64,000 nucleotides of DNA, taken from contig NZ_BMQK01000002.1 of the NCBI RefSeq assembly GCF_014648075.1, forward strand, positions 1 to 64,000. Direction: 5' to 3'. The notes under the pieces are model-generated. The model did not search any database. It worked only from the letters and a program-made list of their open reading frames with translations, and was not told the DNA's origin. The DNA comes from Streptomyces ruber (GTDB lineage: Bacteria; Actinomycetota; Actinomycetes; Streptomycetales; Streptomycetaceae). Each line of letters starts with the position of its first letter. The stretch's first letter is position 1. Shown piece by piece: positions 55,265 through 63,498 of the stretch. The translations under genes and the position numbers were made by a program.

Positions 55265-56491
55265 TCACTGCCCGGCGAACTTCTCGCTCACCGCTTCGTA
55301 GACGCCCTCGGCCTCCGTGCCCAGCCGCGGACCCGCCAGCCAGCCCGCGCTCACGGGGCCGATGGAGGTGTTGGACACCAGCGCCGGCCTGCCGTCCGAG
55401 CCGGTCGCCACCCAGCCGCCGCCGGACGCGCCGCCGGTCATGGTGCAGCCGATGCGGTACATCGTCGGGTCCGACGCGAGGAGCGACAACCGGCCGGGCG
55501 CGTCCGTGCACTGGTACAGCGTCTGGCCGTCGTAGGGCGCCGAGGCCGGGTACCCGGTCGCGGTGATGCTCTCCACGTCCGGCACCGCCGGCGCGTCGAA
55601 GTCCACGGGCAGCGCCGAACCGACCGTCTCCTCCAGCGACCTGCCGTCGCCGCCCTCCTCCGGCGTCACATGGATGACCGCGAAATCGTACGACGCGCCG
55701 TCACCGCCGGTCCGACCGCCCTGCTCGATCCACTGCTCGGAGGACTGCGCCCAGTCGGCCCACCAGACGCCGTACGGAGCGATCTCCTCCTTCGTGGCGG
55801 TCTGCACGTCCGCCGCGCTCATCGCGCTGTCGTTGTACGACGGCACGAACGCGATGTTGCGGTACCAGCCGCCCGACCTGCCCGCGTGCACGCAGTGACC
55901 GGCCGTCCACACCAGGTTCGACCTGCCCGGGTTGGCCGGGTCCTCGACCACGGTCGCCGAGCAGACCATCGTGCCCTCGGGCGAGTCGAAGAACACCTTG
56001 CCCGCCTCGGGCACGTTGTCGTGGTACCCCGCCGGCACGGCACTGGCCTGTACGGGCGCCGGAGTCGGATCGGTCACGCCCCGGTCACCCGTGAGGTCGC
56101 TCGCGTCGACCTCCTTCTGCGGCTCCTCCGCCTCCCGCATCCGGTCCGGGTCCCAGAGGTCCTGGATGATCGGGTTGACGAAGTCCTCGGCCTCGCGCAG
56201 CCAGTCCTGCCGGTCCCAGTCCTTCCAGGCGCCGTCGCGCCACTTGTCGACGTCGATCCCGTGCTCTTTCAGCTTGTCCTTGATGCGGTCCGGGATCTCG
56301 ATCCTGCCGTCCTTCCCCGGGGAGTCCTCGGTGGCGGGCGCCGCGTCCGCGCCGCCGTCGTCGCCCGAGCCACAGGCCGTGGCGGTCAGCGCGAGCGCCA
56401 TGGCCAGCCCGACGGCGGCCGGCACGGGGGAGGTTCTGCGGCGCGCGCCCCGGACTCGGCGGGCGGCGAAGAGCGGACGTATGGATCGCAT
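55265..56491 (-). CDS. V8/trypsin-like serine peptidase, lipoprotein (second copy)
   Basis: 408 residues from ATG 56491, GGGGAG 9 nt upstream. Signal peptide with LTATACGSG lipobox, then an Asp/Gly-rich linker and the same VDKWRDGAWKDWDR and EDFVNPIIQDLWDPDRMR block as its neighbour. Triad WTAGHCVH, YDFAVIHV, GGASGGGW. It is upstream of the other copy with a 112-bp gap. Both likely act on the cell surface; substrates are unknown. Confidence 0.88.
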   Translation of the reverse strand: MRSIRPLFAARRVRGARRRTSPVPAAVGLAMALALTATACGSGDDGGADAAPATEDSPGKDGRIEIPDRIKDKLKEHGIDVDKWRDGAWKDWDRQDWLREAEDFVNPIIQDLWDPDRMREAEEPQKEVDASDLTGDRGVTDPTPAPVQASAVPAGYHDNVPEAGKVFFDSPEGTMVCSATVVEDPANPGRSNLVWTAGHCVHAGRSGGWYRNIAFVPSYNDSAMSAADVQTATKEEIAPYGVWWADWAQSSEQWIEQGGRTGGDGASYDFAVIHVTPEEGGDGRSLEETVGSALPVDFDAPAVPDVESITATGYPASAPYDGQTLYQCTDAPGRLSLLASDPTMYRIGCTMTGGASGGGWVATGSDGRPALVSNTSIGPVSAGWLAGPRLGTEAEGVYEAVSEKFAGQ

Positions 56492-56912
56492 GGTGTGAAA
56501 CTCCCCCTGGAGCGCTGGAGCGAAGAATCCTGTGCTGCCGAAGCGGTCGGCCTCCGCGGCGGACACCGGCCGCACACCTCCGGTCGCGTACGTCTCCTCT
56601 TCGTACGCGCCCCCGCGCGCGGCCCGGTACGGTTCGCCGCACCGTGTTCCGGTGTGAACTCCCGTGCCAGGAGGTCCGTCCGTGACGGCATCACACAGTA
56701 TGCGGTCGCCGTGTGCGACCGCCGCGCGGCACTTCCGGCGGACCGGCGACGGTCGCGTCACGAGTGATCCCGCCGGGCCGCCCGTCCGCCGCGCAACGAT
56801 CTCCGGCTCGCCCGCTTCCCGGTGCGCGCCGCGTCGTTGGTACGGCAAGGGGCCCGCCGTCCGTGCTCGGGCCCCGGCCGACTCGCTGCCGGAAGCGGAA
56901 GGAACCGCCGTC
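56492..56912. promoter_or_regulatory. Divergent region between the peptidase and aminotransferase genes
   Basis: 421 bp that should hold both promoters. An AGGAGGT 6 nt before GTG 56682 opens a frame continuous with the aminotransferase and could be an alternative start. An inverted repeat GCGGTCGC/GCGACCGC (56702-56709, 56715-56722; 5-nt loop) lies 18 bp further in. No separate gene is supported. Confidence 0.45.
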
Positions 56913-58361
56913 GTGGGTGTGACCGAGTCCGCGGACATCACCGCGGAGCGCGGACCCGAGGGAACGCGTGCAACGAAGGGGTACGGCGAGGAGCGGGGGA
57001 GCGCGAGCGTGCGAGCGGCGCACGGCGGTGTTCCGCGCCGTCAGCCGGCCCGTGAGCCGGCGGCCCGCACCTATGCGCACGCGCTGCCCGTCGTGCCGGT
57101 GCGGGCACGCGGGCTGACCATCGAGGGCGCGGACGGGCGCCGCTACCTGGACTGCACGTCCGGCGCGGGCGCGCTCGCGCTCGGCCACAACCACCCCGTG
57201 GTGCTGGAGGCGATCCACGGCGTCCTGGACTCGGGGGCGCCGCTGCACGCCCCCGGCCTGGCGACGCCCGTCGAGGACGCCTTCACCACCGAGCTGTGGC
57301 GGACGCTGCCGCCCGGACTCGCGGACCACGCGCGCGTGCGGTTCTGCGGACCGGCCGGGACGGACGCGGTGCAGGCGGCCTTCGCGCTGGTGCGCGCCGC
57401 GACCGGGCGCTCCGGGATGCTCGCCTTCACCGGCGCCCACCACGGGACGGCCGGGAACGCCCCCGAAGCCGCCGAAGCCGCCGAGACCTTCGCGGACGTG
57501 GCCGGGGCGCGGGTGACGCGGCTGCCCTATCCCCAGGACTTCCGCTGCCCGTTCGGCGTGGGCGGCGAGCACGGTGCCGAACTCGCCGCCCGCTGGACGG
57601 AGTCCCTGCTCGACGACGCGCGCCCCGGTACGCCCCGGCCCGCCGGGATGATCGTCGAACCCGTCCAGGACGAGGGCGGGGTGGTCCCCGCGCCGGACGG
57701 CTGGATGCGCCGGATGCGCGAGATCACCGCCGCGCGCTCCATCCCGCTGATCGCGGACGAGGCACAGACCGGCGTGGGCCGCACCGGACGCTTCTGGGCG
57801 GTGGAGCACAGCGGCGTCGTGCCCGACGTGATGGTCCTGTCGAAGGCCGTCGGCGGCAGCCTGCCCCTGGCCGTCGTGGTCCACCGCGACGACCTCGACG
57901 TACCGGGACCCGACGGTCGCGTGGGCACCTTCCGCGGCAACCAGCTGGCCATGGCCGCCGGCACGGCCACCCTCTCGTACGTCCGTGAGAACCGTCTCGC
58001 CGAGCGCGCCGAGGCGCTGGGCGCCCGGGTGCTCGGCCGACTCCGGGAGCTGTGGCAGCGATTCCCGTGCGTCGGTGACGTACGCGGCCGCGGGCTGATG
58101 GTCGGCGTGGAACTGGTCGGTCCGGAGGGGGCTCCGGCCGGCTCCACCCCGCGGCCGGCCGCCCCCGCACTCGCCGCCGCGGTACGGAGGGAGTGCCTGC
58201 GGCGCGGCCTCATCGTGGGACTCGGCGGGCACCATGCCGCCGTCGTACGTCTGCTGCCGCCCCTGACGATCACGGACGAGCAGGTGGACGCGGTGCTCGA
58301 CCGGCTGGTGGACGCGGTGGCGGCCGTGTGCTCGACTCATCCCTCGACTGAAGGTGACTGA
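56913..58361 (+). CDS. Class III PLP aminotransferase, diaminobutyrate-type
   Basis: 482 residues from GTG 56913 (GGAAGGA 9 nt upstream); GTG 56682 with a perfect AGGAGGT would add 77 residues. Fold-type I, class III: SGAGALALGHNHPVV, GPAGTDAVQAAF, EPVQDEGGVVPAP, DEAQTGVGRTG and the PLP lysine K311 in LSKAVGG. Closest in style to diaminobutyrate-2-oxoglutarate transaminases, which make 2,4-diaminobutyrate for siderophores or ectoine. The adjacent siderophore-type acyltransferase supports the first use. The first 50 residues are variable and not part of the fold. Confidence 0.86.
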   Translation: MGVTESADITAERGPEGTRATKGYGEERGSASVRAAHGGVPRRQPAREPAARTYAHALPVVPVRARGLTIEGADGRRYLDCTSGAGALALGHNHPVVLEAIHGVLDSGAPLHAPGLATPVEDAFTTELWRTLPPGLADHARVRFCGPAGTDAVQAAFALVRAATGRSGMLAFTGAHHGTAGNAPEAAEAAETFADVAGARVTRLPYPQDFRCPFGVGGEHGAELAARWTESLLDDARPGTPRPAGMIVEPVQDEGGVVPAPDGWMRRMREITAARSIPLIADEAQTGVGRTGRFWAVEHSGVVPDVMVLSKAVGGSLPLAVVVHRDDLDVPGPDGRVGTFRGNQLAMAAGTATLSYVRENRLAERAEALGARVLGRLRELWQRFPCVGDVRGRGLMVGVELVGPEGAPAGSTPRPAAPALAAAVRRECLRRGLIVGLGGHHAAVVRLLPPLTITDEQVDAVLDRLVDAVAAVCSTHPSTEGD

Positions 58362-58419
58362 GGTAACTGAAGGGACTGAGGTGACTGAAGGTGACCCGAT
58401 GTGACCGCGGTGACTGAAG
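58351..58419 (+). repeat. Short ACTGA-containing repeats before the acyltransferase
   Basis: The pentamer ACTGA recurs six times, first with 9-10 bp spacing (for example ACTGAAGGTG, ACTGAGGTA, ACTGAAGGG, ACTGAGGTG). The aminotransferase stop codon lies inside the array, and its last unit supplies AAGGAG for the next gene. Confidence 0.7.
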
Positions 58420-58429
58420 GAGTGTGACC

Positions 58430-59143
58430 GTGTCTTCCGACACCCAGGACAATGCGCAGGACAACGAGGACACGCTCGATCTCCGTCTGACCGAGGACTT
58501 CCTGTCCTTGCTCGGCCGGGAGGACGAGTGCCAGGACCGGGGCGCCGGGGTGTCCGGTCCGGAGCCGGCGGGGGACCTGCTCGACCACCTCGCCGACTGG
58601 GGTCCGGCCGTGACCCCGATGGGCCCGCTGCACCTGAGGCCCGTACGGGTCGAGCGCGACGTGCCCCTGATCGCGCGCTGGATGAACGACCCCGCGGTAG
58701 CTGTTTTCTGGCAGCTCGCCGGGCCCGGATCCGTGACCGAACGGCACCTGCGCCGCCAGTTCGACGGGGACGGGCGCAGCGTGCCCTGCCTGGGCGTGCT
58801 GGACGGCACCCCCATGAGCTACTGGGAGGTCTACCGCGCGGATCTGCACCCCGTCGCCCGGCACTATCCGGCCCGGCCGCACGACACCGGCGTCCACCTC
58901 CTCATCGGCGGTGTCGCCGACCGGGGGCGGGGAACCGGCTCCGTCCTGCTCCGGGCCGTCGCGGACCTCGTTCTCGCCAGGCGGCCCTCCTGCGCGCGCG
59001 TCGTCGCCGGACCCGACCTCCGCAACACGCCCTACGTCTCCGCCTTCCTGAGCGCGGGCTTCCGGCTGTCCGCCGAACTCGACCTGACCGACCGGCGAGC
59101 CGCCCTCATGGTCCGGGACCGGGCACTGCGCGATGTGCTGTGA
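58430..59143 (+). CDS. Siderophore-type GNAT acyltransferase
   Basis: 237 residues from GTG 58430 (AAGGAG 7 nt upstream; GTG 58424 is too close to it). Residues 70-230 resemble the IucB/AlcB/RhbD-type N-acyltransferase: HLRPVRVERDVPLIARWMNDP, AVFWQLAGP, YWEVYRADLHPVARHY, GVHLLIGG and RGRGTGSVLLRAV. These acylate a hydroxylamine or amine in hydroxamate siderophores. An acidic 60-residue N-terminus precedes. Together with the aminotransferase it looks like part of a siderophore pathway, but no monooxygenase or NIS synthetase is nearby. Confidence 0.84.
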   Translation: MSSDTQDNAQDNEDTLDLRLTEDFLSLLGREDECQDRGAGVSGPEPAGDLLDHLADWGPAVTPMGPLHLRPVRVERDVPLIARWMNDPAVAVFWQLAGPGSVTERHLRRQFDGDGRSVPCLGVLDGTPMSYWEVYRADLHPVARHYPARPHDTGVHLLIGGVADRGRGTGSVLLRAVADLVLARRPSCARVVAGPDLRNTPYVSAFLSAGFRLSAELDLTDRRAALMVRDRALRDVL

Positions 59144-59281
59144 CGCCGCCCGCCGCGTGCCCGCCGGCGCCGCTCGTCCCCCGACCGTCGACGCCGGCCC
59201 GCAGCCGCCCGTCCTGATCACACCGCCCGTTCCCGCCTCGACCGCACGGTTGTCAGTGCCGGGCCGTAGGGTGGTCGCGCT

Positions 59282-61264
59282 ATGACGAAGCCCTCACTTC
59301 CCGAACTCCTGCATGCTGCCGTCGCCGCTGTCGGCGGCACGGAGCGCCCCGGCCAGGTGACCATGGCCGAAGCCGTCGCGGAGGCGATCGACGACGGCTC
59401 CCACCTGCTGGTCCAGGCGGGCACCGGCACCGGAAAGTCGCTCGGCTACCTGGTGCCCGCGCTGGCGCACGGGGAGCCCGTGGTCGTGGCGACGGCCACC
59501 CTGGCGCTGCAACGGCAGCTCGTGGAGCGGGACCTGCCGCGTACGGTCGACGCGCTGCACCCGCTGCTGCGCCGCCGCCCGGAGTTCGCGATGCTGAAGG
59601 GCCGGTCGAACTACCTGTGCCTGCACCGACTGCACGAGGGGGTGCCGCAGGACGAGGAGGAGGGACTCTTCGACCAGTTCGAGGCGGCCGCCCCCACCAG
59701 CAGGCCGGGCCAGGACCTCGTGCGGCTGCGCGACTGGTCCCAGGAGACCGAGACGGGTGACCGCGACGACCTCACCCCGGGCGTCTCCGACCGGGCCTGG
59801 TCCCAGGTGTCGGTGTCCTCCCGCGAGTGCCTCGGCGCGTCGAAGTGCGCGTACGGCGCCGAGTGCTTCGCCGAGATGGCACGCGAGCGCGCCAAGCTGG
59901 CCGAGGTCGTCGTCACCAACCACGCCCTGCTCGCCATCGACGCCATCGAGGGCGCCCCCGTGCTGCCGCAGCACGAGGTGCTGATCGTCGACGAGGGGCA
60001 CGAGCTGGTCTCCCGGGTCACGGGCGTGGCCACGGGGGAGCTCACCCCGGGCCAGGTGAACCGCGCGGTGCGCCGCGCGGCCAAGCTCGTCAACGAGAAG
60101 ATCGCCGACCAGCTCCAGACCGCCGCCGAGGGCTTCGAGCGGCTCATGGAGCTCGCCCTGCCGGGCCGGCTGGAGGAGATCCCGGAGGACCTCGGCTATG
60201 CGCTGATGGCGCTCCGGGACGCCGCCCGTGCGGTGATCTCGGCACTCGGCAGCACCCGCGACAAGTCCGTCCAGGACGAGGACGCGGTACGCAAGCAGGC
60301 GCTGGCGTCCGTGGAGAACGTGCACGACGTGGCGGAGCGGATCAGCAACGGCTCCGAGTGGGACGTCGTCTGGTACGAGCGCCACGACCGCTTCGGGGCG
60401 TCGCTGCGCGTCGCGCCGATGTCGGTGTCGGGTCTCCTCAGGGAGAAGCTCTTCACGGACCGCTCGGTGATCCTCACCTCGGCGACGCTGAAGCTCGGCG
60501 GCGACTTCAACGGGGTGGGTGCCTCCCTGGGCCTCGCCCCGGAGGGCACCCAGGGCGAGGACGTCCCGCAGTGGAAGGGCGTCGACGTCGGCTCACCGTA
60601 CGACTACCGCAAGCAGGGCATCCTCTACGTCGCCAAGCACCTGTCACGTCCCGCGCGGGACGGCGACCGCGCGGACATGCTGGACGAGCTCACCGAGCTG
60701 ATCCAGGCGGCGGGCGGACGCACCCTCGGTCTGTTCTCCTCGATGCGGGCGGCCCAGCTGGCGGCCGAGGAGCTGCGCACCCGCATCCCCGAGTACCCGG
60801 TTCTCCTGCAGGGCGAGGAGACGCTCGGCGAGCTGATCAAGAACTTCGCGGCGGACCCGAAGACCTGCCTCTTCGGGACGCTCTCCCTCTGGCAGGGCGT
60901 CGATGTGCCAGGACCGAGCTGCCAGCTCGTCGTCATGGACAAGATTCCCTTCCCGCGTCCCGACGACCCGCTGATGAGCGCCCGCCAGAAGGCCGTCGAG
61001 GAGGCGGGGGGCAATGGCTTCATGGCCGTGGCCGCCACCCACGCCGCCCTGCTGATGGCCCAGGGCGCCGGCCGTCTCGTCCGGGCGTCCGGGGACCGCG
61101 GTGTGGTCGCCGTGCTCGACCAGCGGCTGGCGACGGCCCGGTACGGAAGCTATCTGAAGGCGTCGCTGCCCGACTTCTGGTACACGACGGACCGCAACCA
61201 GGTGCGCCGGTCGCTCGCCGCCATCGACAAGGCGGCGCAGGCGGCGGAAGCGGCGGAGGCTTAG
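59282..61264 (+). CDS. DinG/XPD-like ATP-dependent DNA helicase
   Basis: 660 residues from ATG 59282. Superfamily 2 helicase with Walker A GTGTGKS (46-52), DEGH box (LIVDEGHEL), and the C-terminal motif QGAGRLVR. Four cysteines in NYLCLH and CLGASKCAYGAECF mark the 4Fe-4S domain of DinG/XPD. It probably unwinds 5' to 3' and acts in repair of damaged forks. Convergent with lexA across two hairpins. TAGGGT 9 nt before the ATG and no good SD suggest a leaderless message. Confidence 0.92.
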   Translation: MTKPSLPELLHAAVAAVGGTERPGQVTMAEAVAEAIDDGSHLLVQAGTGTGKSLGYLVPALAHGEPVVVATATLALQRQLVERDLPRTVDALHPLLRRRPEFAMLKGRSNYLCLHRLHEGVPQDEEEGLFDQFEAAAPTSRPGQDLVRLRDWSQETETGDRDDLTPGVSDRAWSQVSVSSRECLGASKCAYGAECFAEMARERAKLAEVVVTNHALLAIDAIEGAPVLPQHEVLIVDEGHELVSRVTGVATGELTPGQVNRAVRRAAKLVNEKIADQLQTAAEGFERLMELALPGRLEEIPEDLGYALMALRDAARAVISALGSTRDKSVQDEDAVRKQALASVENVHDVAERISNGSEWDVVWYERHDRFGASLRVAPMSVSGLLREKLFTDRSVILTSATLKLGGDFNGVGASLGLAPEGTQGEDVPQWKGVDVGSPYDYRKQGILYVAKHLSRPARDGDRADMLDELTELIQAAGGRTLGLFSSMRAAQLAAEELRTRIPEYPVLLQGEETLGELIKNFAADPKTCLFGTLSLWQGVDVPGPSCQLVVMDKIPFPRPDDPLMSARQKAVEEAGGNGFMAVAATHAALLMAQGAGRLVRASGDRGVVAVLDQRLATARYGSYLKASLPDFWYTTDRNQVRRSLAAIDKAAQAAEAAEA

Positions 61265-61273
61265 ACAGAACGA

Positions 61274-61319
61274 CGGCCGGTTACGCTCCGTCCCGGACGG
61301 GACGGAGCGTAACCGGCCG
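61274..61319. terminator. Bidirectional terminator between the helicase and lexA
   Basis: A perfect 21-bp inverted repeat (61274-61294 with 61299-61319), loop GGAC. A second hairpin CCCCGGAACC/GGTTCCGGGG (61377-61386, 61396-61405) lies closer to lexA. Confidence 0.88.
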
Positions 61320-61439
61320 CTCAAGCGCTACGGGAGCCGGGGTGCCCGGGGGTCCTGCGAGGTGGACAGCACAGGACCCCGGAACCGGCGCAGGGGGTTC
61401 CGGGGCCCGGATCGGGGGCGGTGTGTTCTCGCCCGGGGC

Positions 61440-62222
61440 TCACACCCGCCGCAGTACGGCCACCACCTTGCCGAGGATGGTCGCGTCGTCGCCGGGAATC
61501 GGTTCGTAGGCCGCGTTGTGCGGGAGGAGCCAGACGTGGCCGTCCTCGCGCTTGAAGCGCTTCACGGTGGCCTCGCCGTCGAGCATCGCGGCCACGATGT
61601 CGCCGTTCTCGGCGACGGGCTGGCGGCGGACCGTCACCCAGTCCCCGTCACAGATCGCGGCCTCGATCATCGAGTCACCGACGACCTTCAGCACGAAGAG
61701 CTCACCGTCGCCGACGAGCTGACGCGGGAGGGGGAAGACGTCCTCGACGGACTCCTCGGCGAGGATCGGGCCGCCGGCGGCGATCCGGCCGACGAGCGGG
61801 ACGTACGACGCGGCCGGCTTGCCCGCGGTGTCCGTGGGCTGCGCCGTCGTCTGGTCGGAGCCGCGCACCTCGTACGCGCGCGGCCGGTGCGGGTCGCGCC
61901 GCAGGAAGCCCTTGCGCTCCAGGGCCATCAGCTGGTGCGCCACCGACGAGGTGCTGGACAGCCCGACCGCCTGACCGATCTCGCGCATCGACGGCGGGTA
62001 GCCGCGCCGCTGCACGGAGTCCCTGATGACCTCGATGACGCGACGCTGCCGATCCGTGAGCCCCGAGCTGTCGGCCCGGATGCCGGGAGGTCGGCCGGGC
62101 AGGGACCTCTTCGGTCCCTCCTGGGTCGTGGCTTCGTTGATCGCGTGCACCTGGTCGTAACCGCCCCGGGAACGGTCCTGGGTGGTGATGGTGGCGCTGG
62201 CGCTGTCTGCGGTGGTGGTCAC
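61440..62222 (-). CDS. lexA: SOS repressor LexA
   Basis: 260 residues from GTG 62222. A 50-residue N-terminal extension precedes the winged HTH (about 55-120, [20 protein letters not shown]). The peptidase domain has the cleavage site A149-G150 (RIAAGGPI), nucleophile S184 (VGDSMIEA) and K221 (ATVKRFK). RecA filaments stimulate self-cleavage. A LexA box overlaps its own -35, so it is self-repressed. It is divergent from nrdR. Confidence 0.96.
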   Translation of the reverse strand: MTTTADSASATITTQDRSRGGYDQVHAINEATTQEGPKRSLPGRPPGIRADSSGLTDRQRRVIEVIRDSVQRRGYPPSMREIGQAVGLSSTSSVAHQLMALERKGFLRRDPHRPRAYEVRGSDQTTAQPTDTAGKPAASYVPLVGRIAAGGPILAEESVEDVFPLPRQLVGDGELFVLKVVGDSMIEAAICDGDWVTVRRQPVAENGDIVAAMLDGEATVKRFKREDGHVWLLPHNAAYEPIPGDDATILGKVVAVLRRV

Positions 62223-62259
62223 GTCGTCGGCCCCTCTCGATGTTCTCCCGTGCTGGACA

Positions 62260-62299
62260 ACGGTAGAGGCTTTCGAAAGGTTGCGCCAAACACACGTTC
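62260..62299 (-). promoter_or_regulatory. lexA promoter with overlapping LexA box
   Basis: On the minus strand: GAACGTGTGTTT (62299-62288) matches GAACN4GTTC except the last base, directly adjoining the -35 TTGGCG (62289-62284). After 18 bp comes the -10 TACCGT (62265-62260). Confidence 0.72.
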
Positions 62300-62620
62300 G
62301 AGTGAAAAAGTGCCGATCGCCTGACGCGATCGCGGGTCAGGGTGTAAGGCGCTGCCCGGCGGGCAGAGAGGTCACTGCGTGTACTCTTCACCGCCGGGAC
62401 GGGGCCCTGTGTGCCCCCCGCCGCCGCGCGCCCCAGTCTGCCATCCGGTGCCCTCGCGCGCGTGCGCCGGCTCCTCCGTGCGGCCCTGTCCGTGCCGCGC
62501 TCGCCGTAGCCGCGCCCGCCTCCGCGGGAAACGTCCGGGACGTCGCGGCCGGGCGCACTCCGAGGCATATGCCGATACGTGTGCGACACGCGCGGCGTGG
62601 GCGGTTTTTCGCGCCGATCC

Positions 62621-62630
62621 CTACATGTAG
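62621..62630. promoter_or_regulatory. Candidate NrdR box
   Basis: A perfect 10-bp palindrome CTACATGTAG followed by TG, in an AT-richer patch 145 bp before nrdR. It resembles the core of NrdR boxes, which normally come in pairs; a second copy is not obvious. Confidence 0.4.
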
Positions 62631-62775
62631 TGCTTGGATTGCGGGAGCGACCCAGAAGTTGTGGTCCCCCTGGTCTCCGGGCCCACGGGGATCGCCTATG
62701 CTGGGGGCTGCTTCGCGGGGCTCCAGTGGCCCGGCGAGGCTGTTGAGTCTGCTGTGGAGGAGGGTTCGGAGTCCC

Positions 62776-63339
62776 ATGCACTGCCCCTTCTGCAGGCACC
62801 CCGACAGCCGTGTCGTCGACTCCCGTACGACCGATGACGGCACGTCGATCCGCAGGCGCCGCCAGTGTCCCGACTGCACCCGTCGCTTCACGACGGTGGA
62901 GACGTGCTCACTGATGGTGATCAAGCGGTCCGGCGTCACGGAGCCCTTCAGCCGCACCAAGGTGATCAATGGCGTGCGCAAGGCATGCCAGGGGCGTCCC
63001 GTCACCGAGGACGCGCTCGCCCAGCTCGGCCAGCGGGTCGAGGAACAGGTGCGCGCCACCGGCAGTGCCGAGCTGACCACCCACGACGTGGGACTGGCCA
63101 TACTCGGCCCGTTGCAGGAGCTCGACCTCGTGGCCTATCTGAGGTTCGCCTCGGTCTACCGGGCGTTCGGCTCGCTGGAGGACTTCGAGGCCGCCATCGC
63201 GGAACTCAGGGAAGAGCGGGACAAGCGCTCGGCCGCGGACGACGAGGACGGCAAGGGTGCCGCCGCGGAGTGCGCGGAGCCCGCGCACGGGCCCGGGAGG
63301 ACCGGACAGGTCCCCGTGCCCGCCCGCACCGCCGACTGA
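62776..63339 (+). CDS. nrdR: Ribonucleotide reductase repressor NrdR
   Basis: 187 residues from ATG 62776. Zinc ribbon C3-x2-C6 and C31-x2-C34 ([26 protein letters not shown]), then the ATP-cone (about 46-136, [20 protein letters not shown]). It represses reductase genes when dATP is high. A 40-residue acidic/Pro-rich tail exceeds the usual 150-160-residue length. It precedes nrdJ by 159 nt and is probably co-transcribed with it. Confidence 0.96.
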   Translation: MHCPFCRHPDSRVVDSRTTDDGTSIRRRRQCPDCTRRFTTVETCSLMVIKRSGVTEPFSRTKVINGVRKACQGRPVTEDALAQLGQRVEEQVRATGSAELTTHDVGLAILGPLQELDLVAYLRFASVYRAFGSLEDFEAAIAELREERDKRSAADDEDGKGAAAECAEPAHGPGRTGQVPVPARTAD

Positions 63340-63440
63340 CCGGCGGGCCGCCCGGCCGGGCCGTCCAGGCCCCGGCGACGGGCGACGATCAAGACCTGTC
63401 GCGGATGATTGAGCGGCGCCGCGACATATGACAGGAACAC

Positions 63441-63463
63441 CGTGCCACGGAAACAAAGTGGCA
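63441..63463 (+). promoter_or_regulatory. Stem-loop in the nrdR-nrdJ gap
   Basis: GTGCCAC (63441-63447) pairs with GTGGCAC (63457-63463) around a purine-rich 9-nt loop, 36 bp before the nrdJ ATG. There is no T-run right after it. It could stabilise or attenuate the message. Confidence 0.45.
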
Positions 63464-63498
63464 CTTCAGGGCGTTTTAGCCCGATACAGGGAGGCGGC

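Larger units (their letters stand above)
62223..62775. promoter_or_regulatory. lexA/nrdR divergent control region
   Basis: 553 bp without a supported gene. The lexA promoter with its SOS box is at 62260-62299. Further right are a palindrome CTACATGTAG (62621-62630) that may be an NrdR box, a possible nrdR -10 TATGCT (62697-62702) and a GGAGGAGGG-type ribosome site before nrdR. The Arg/Pro-rich frames here are composition artefacts. Confidence 0.6.

Noticed and set aside
62388..62775. Open frames in the lexA/nrdR gap
   Set aside because: Translations are Pro/Arg/Ala low complexity, lack good ribosome sites and cross regulatory sequence.
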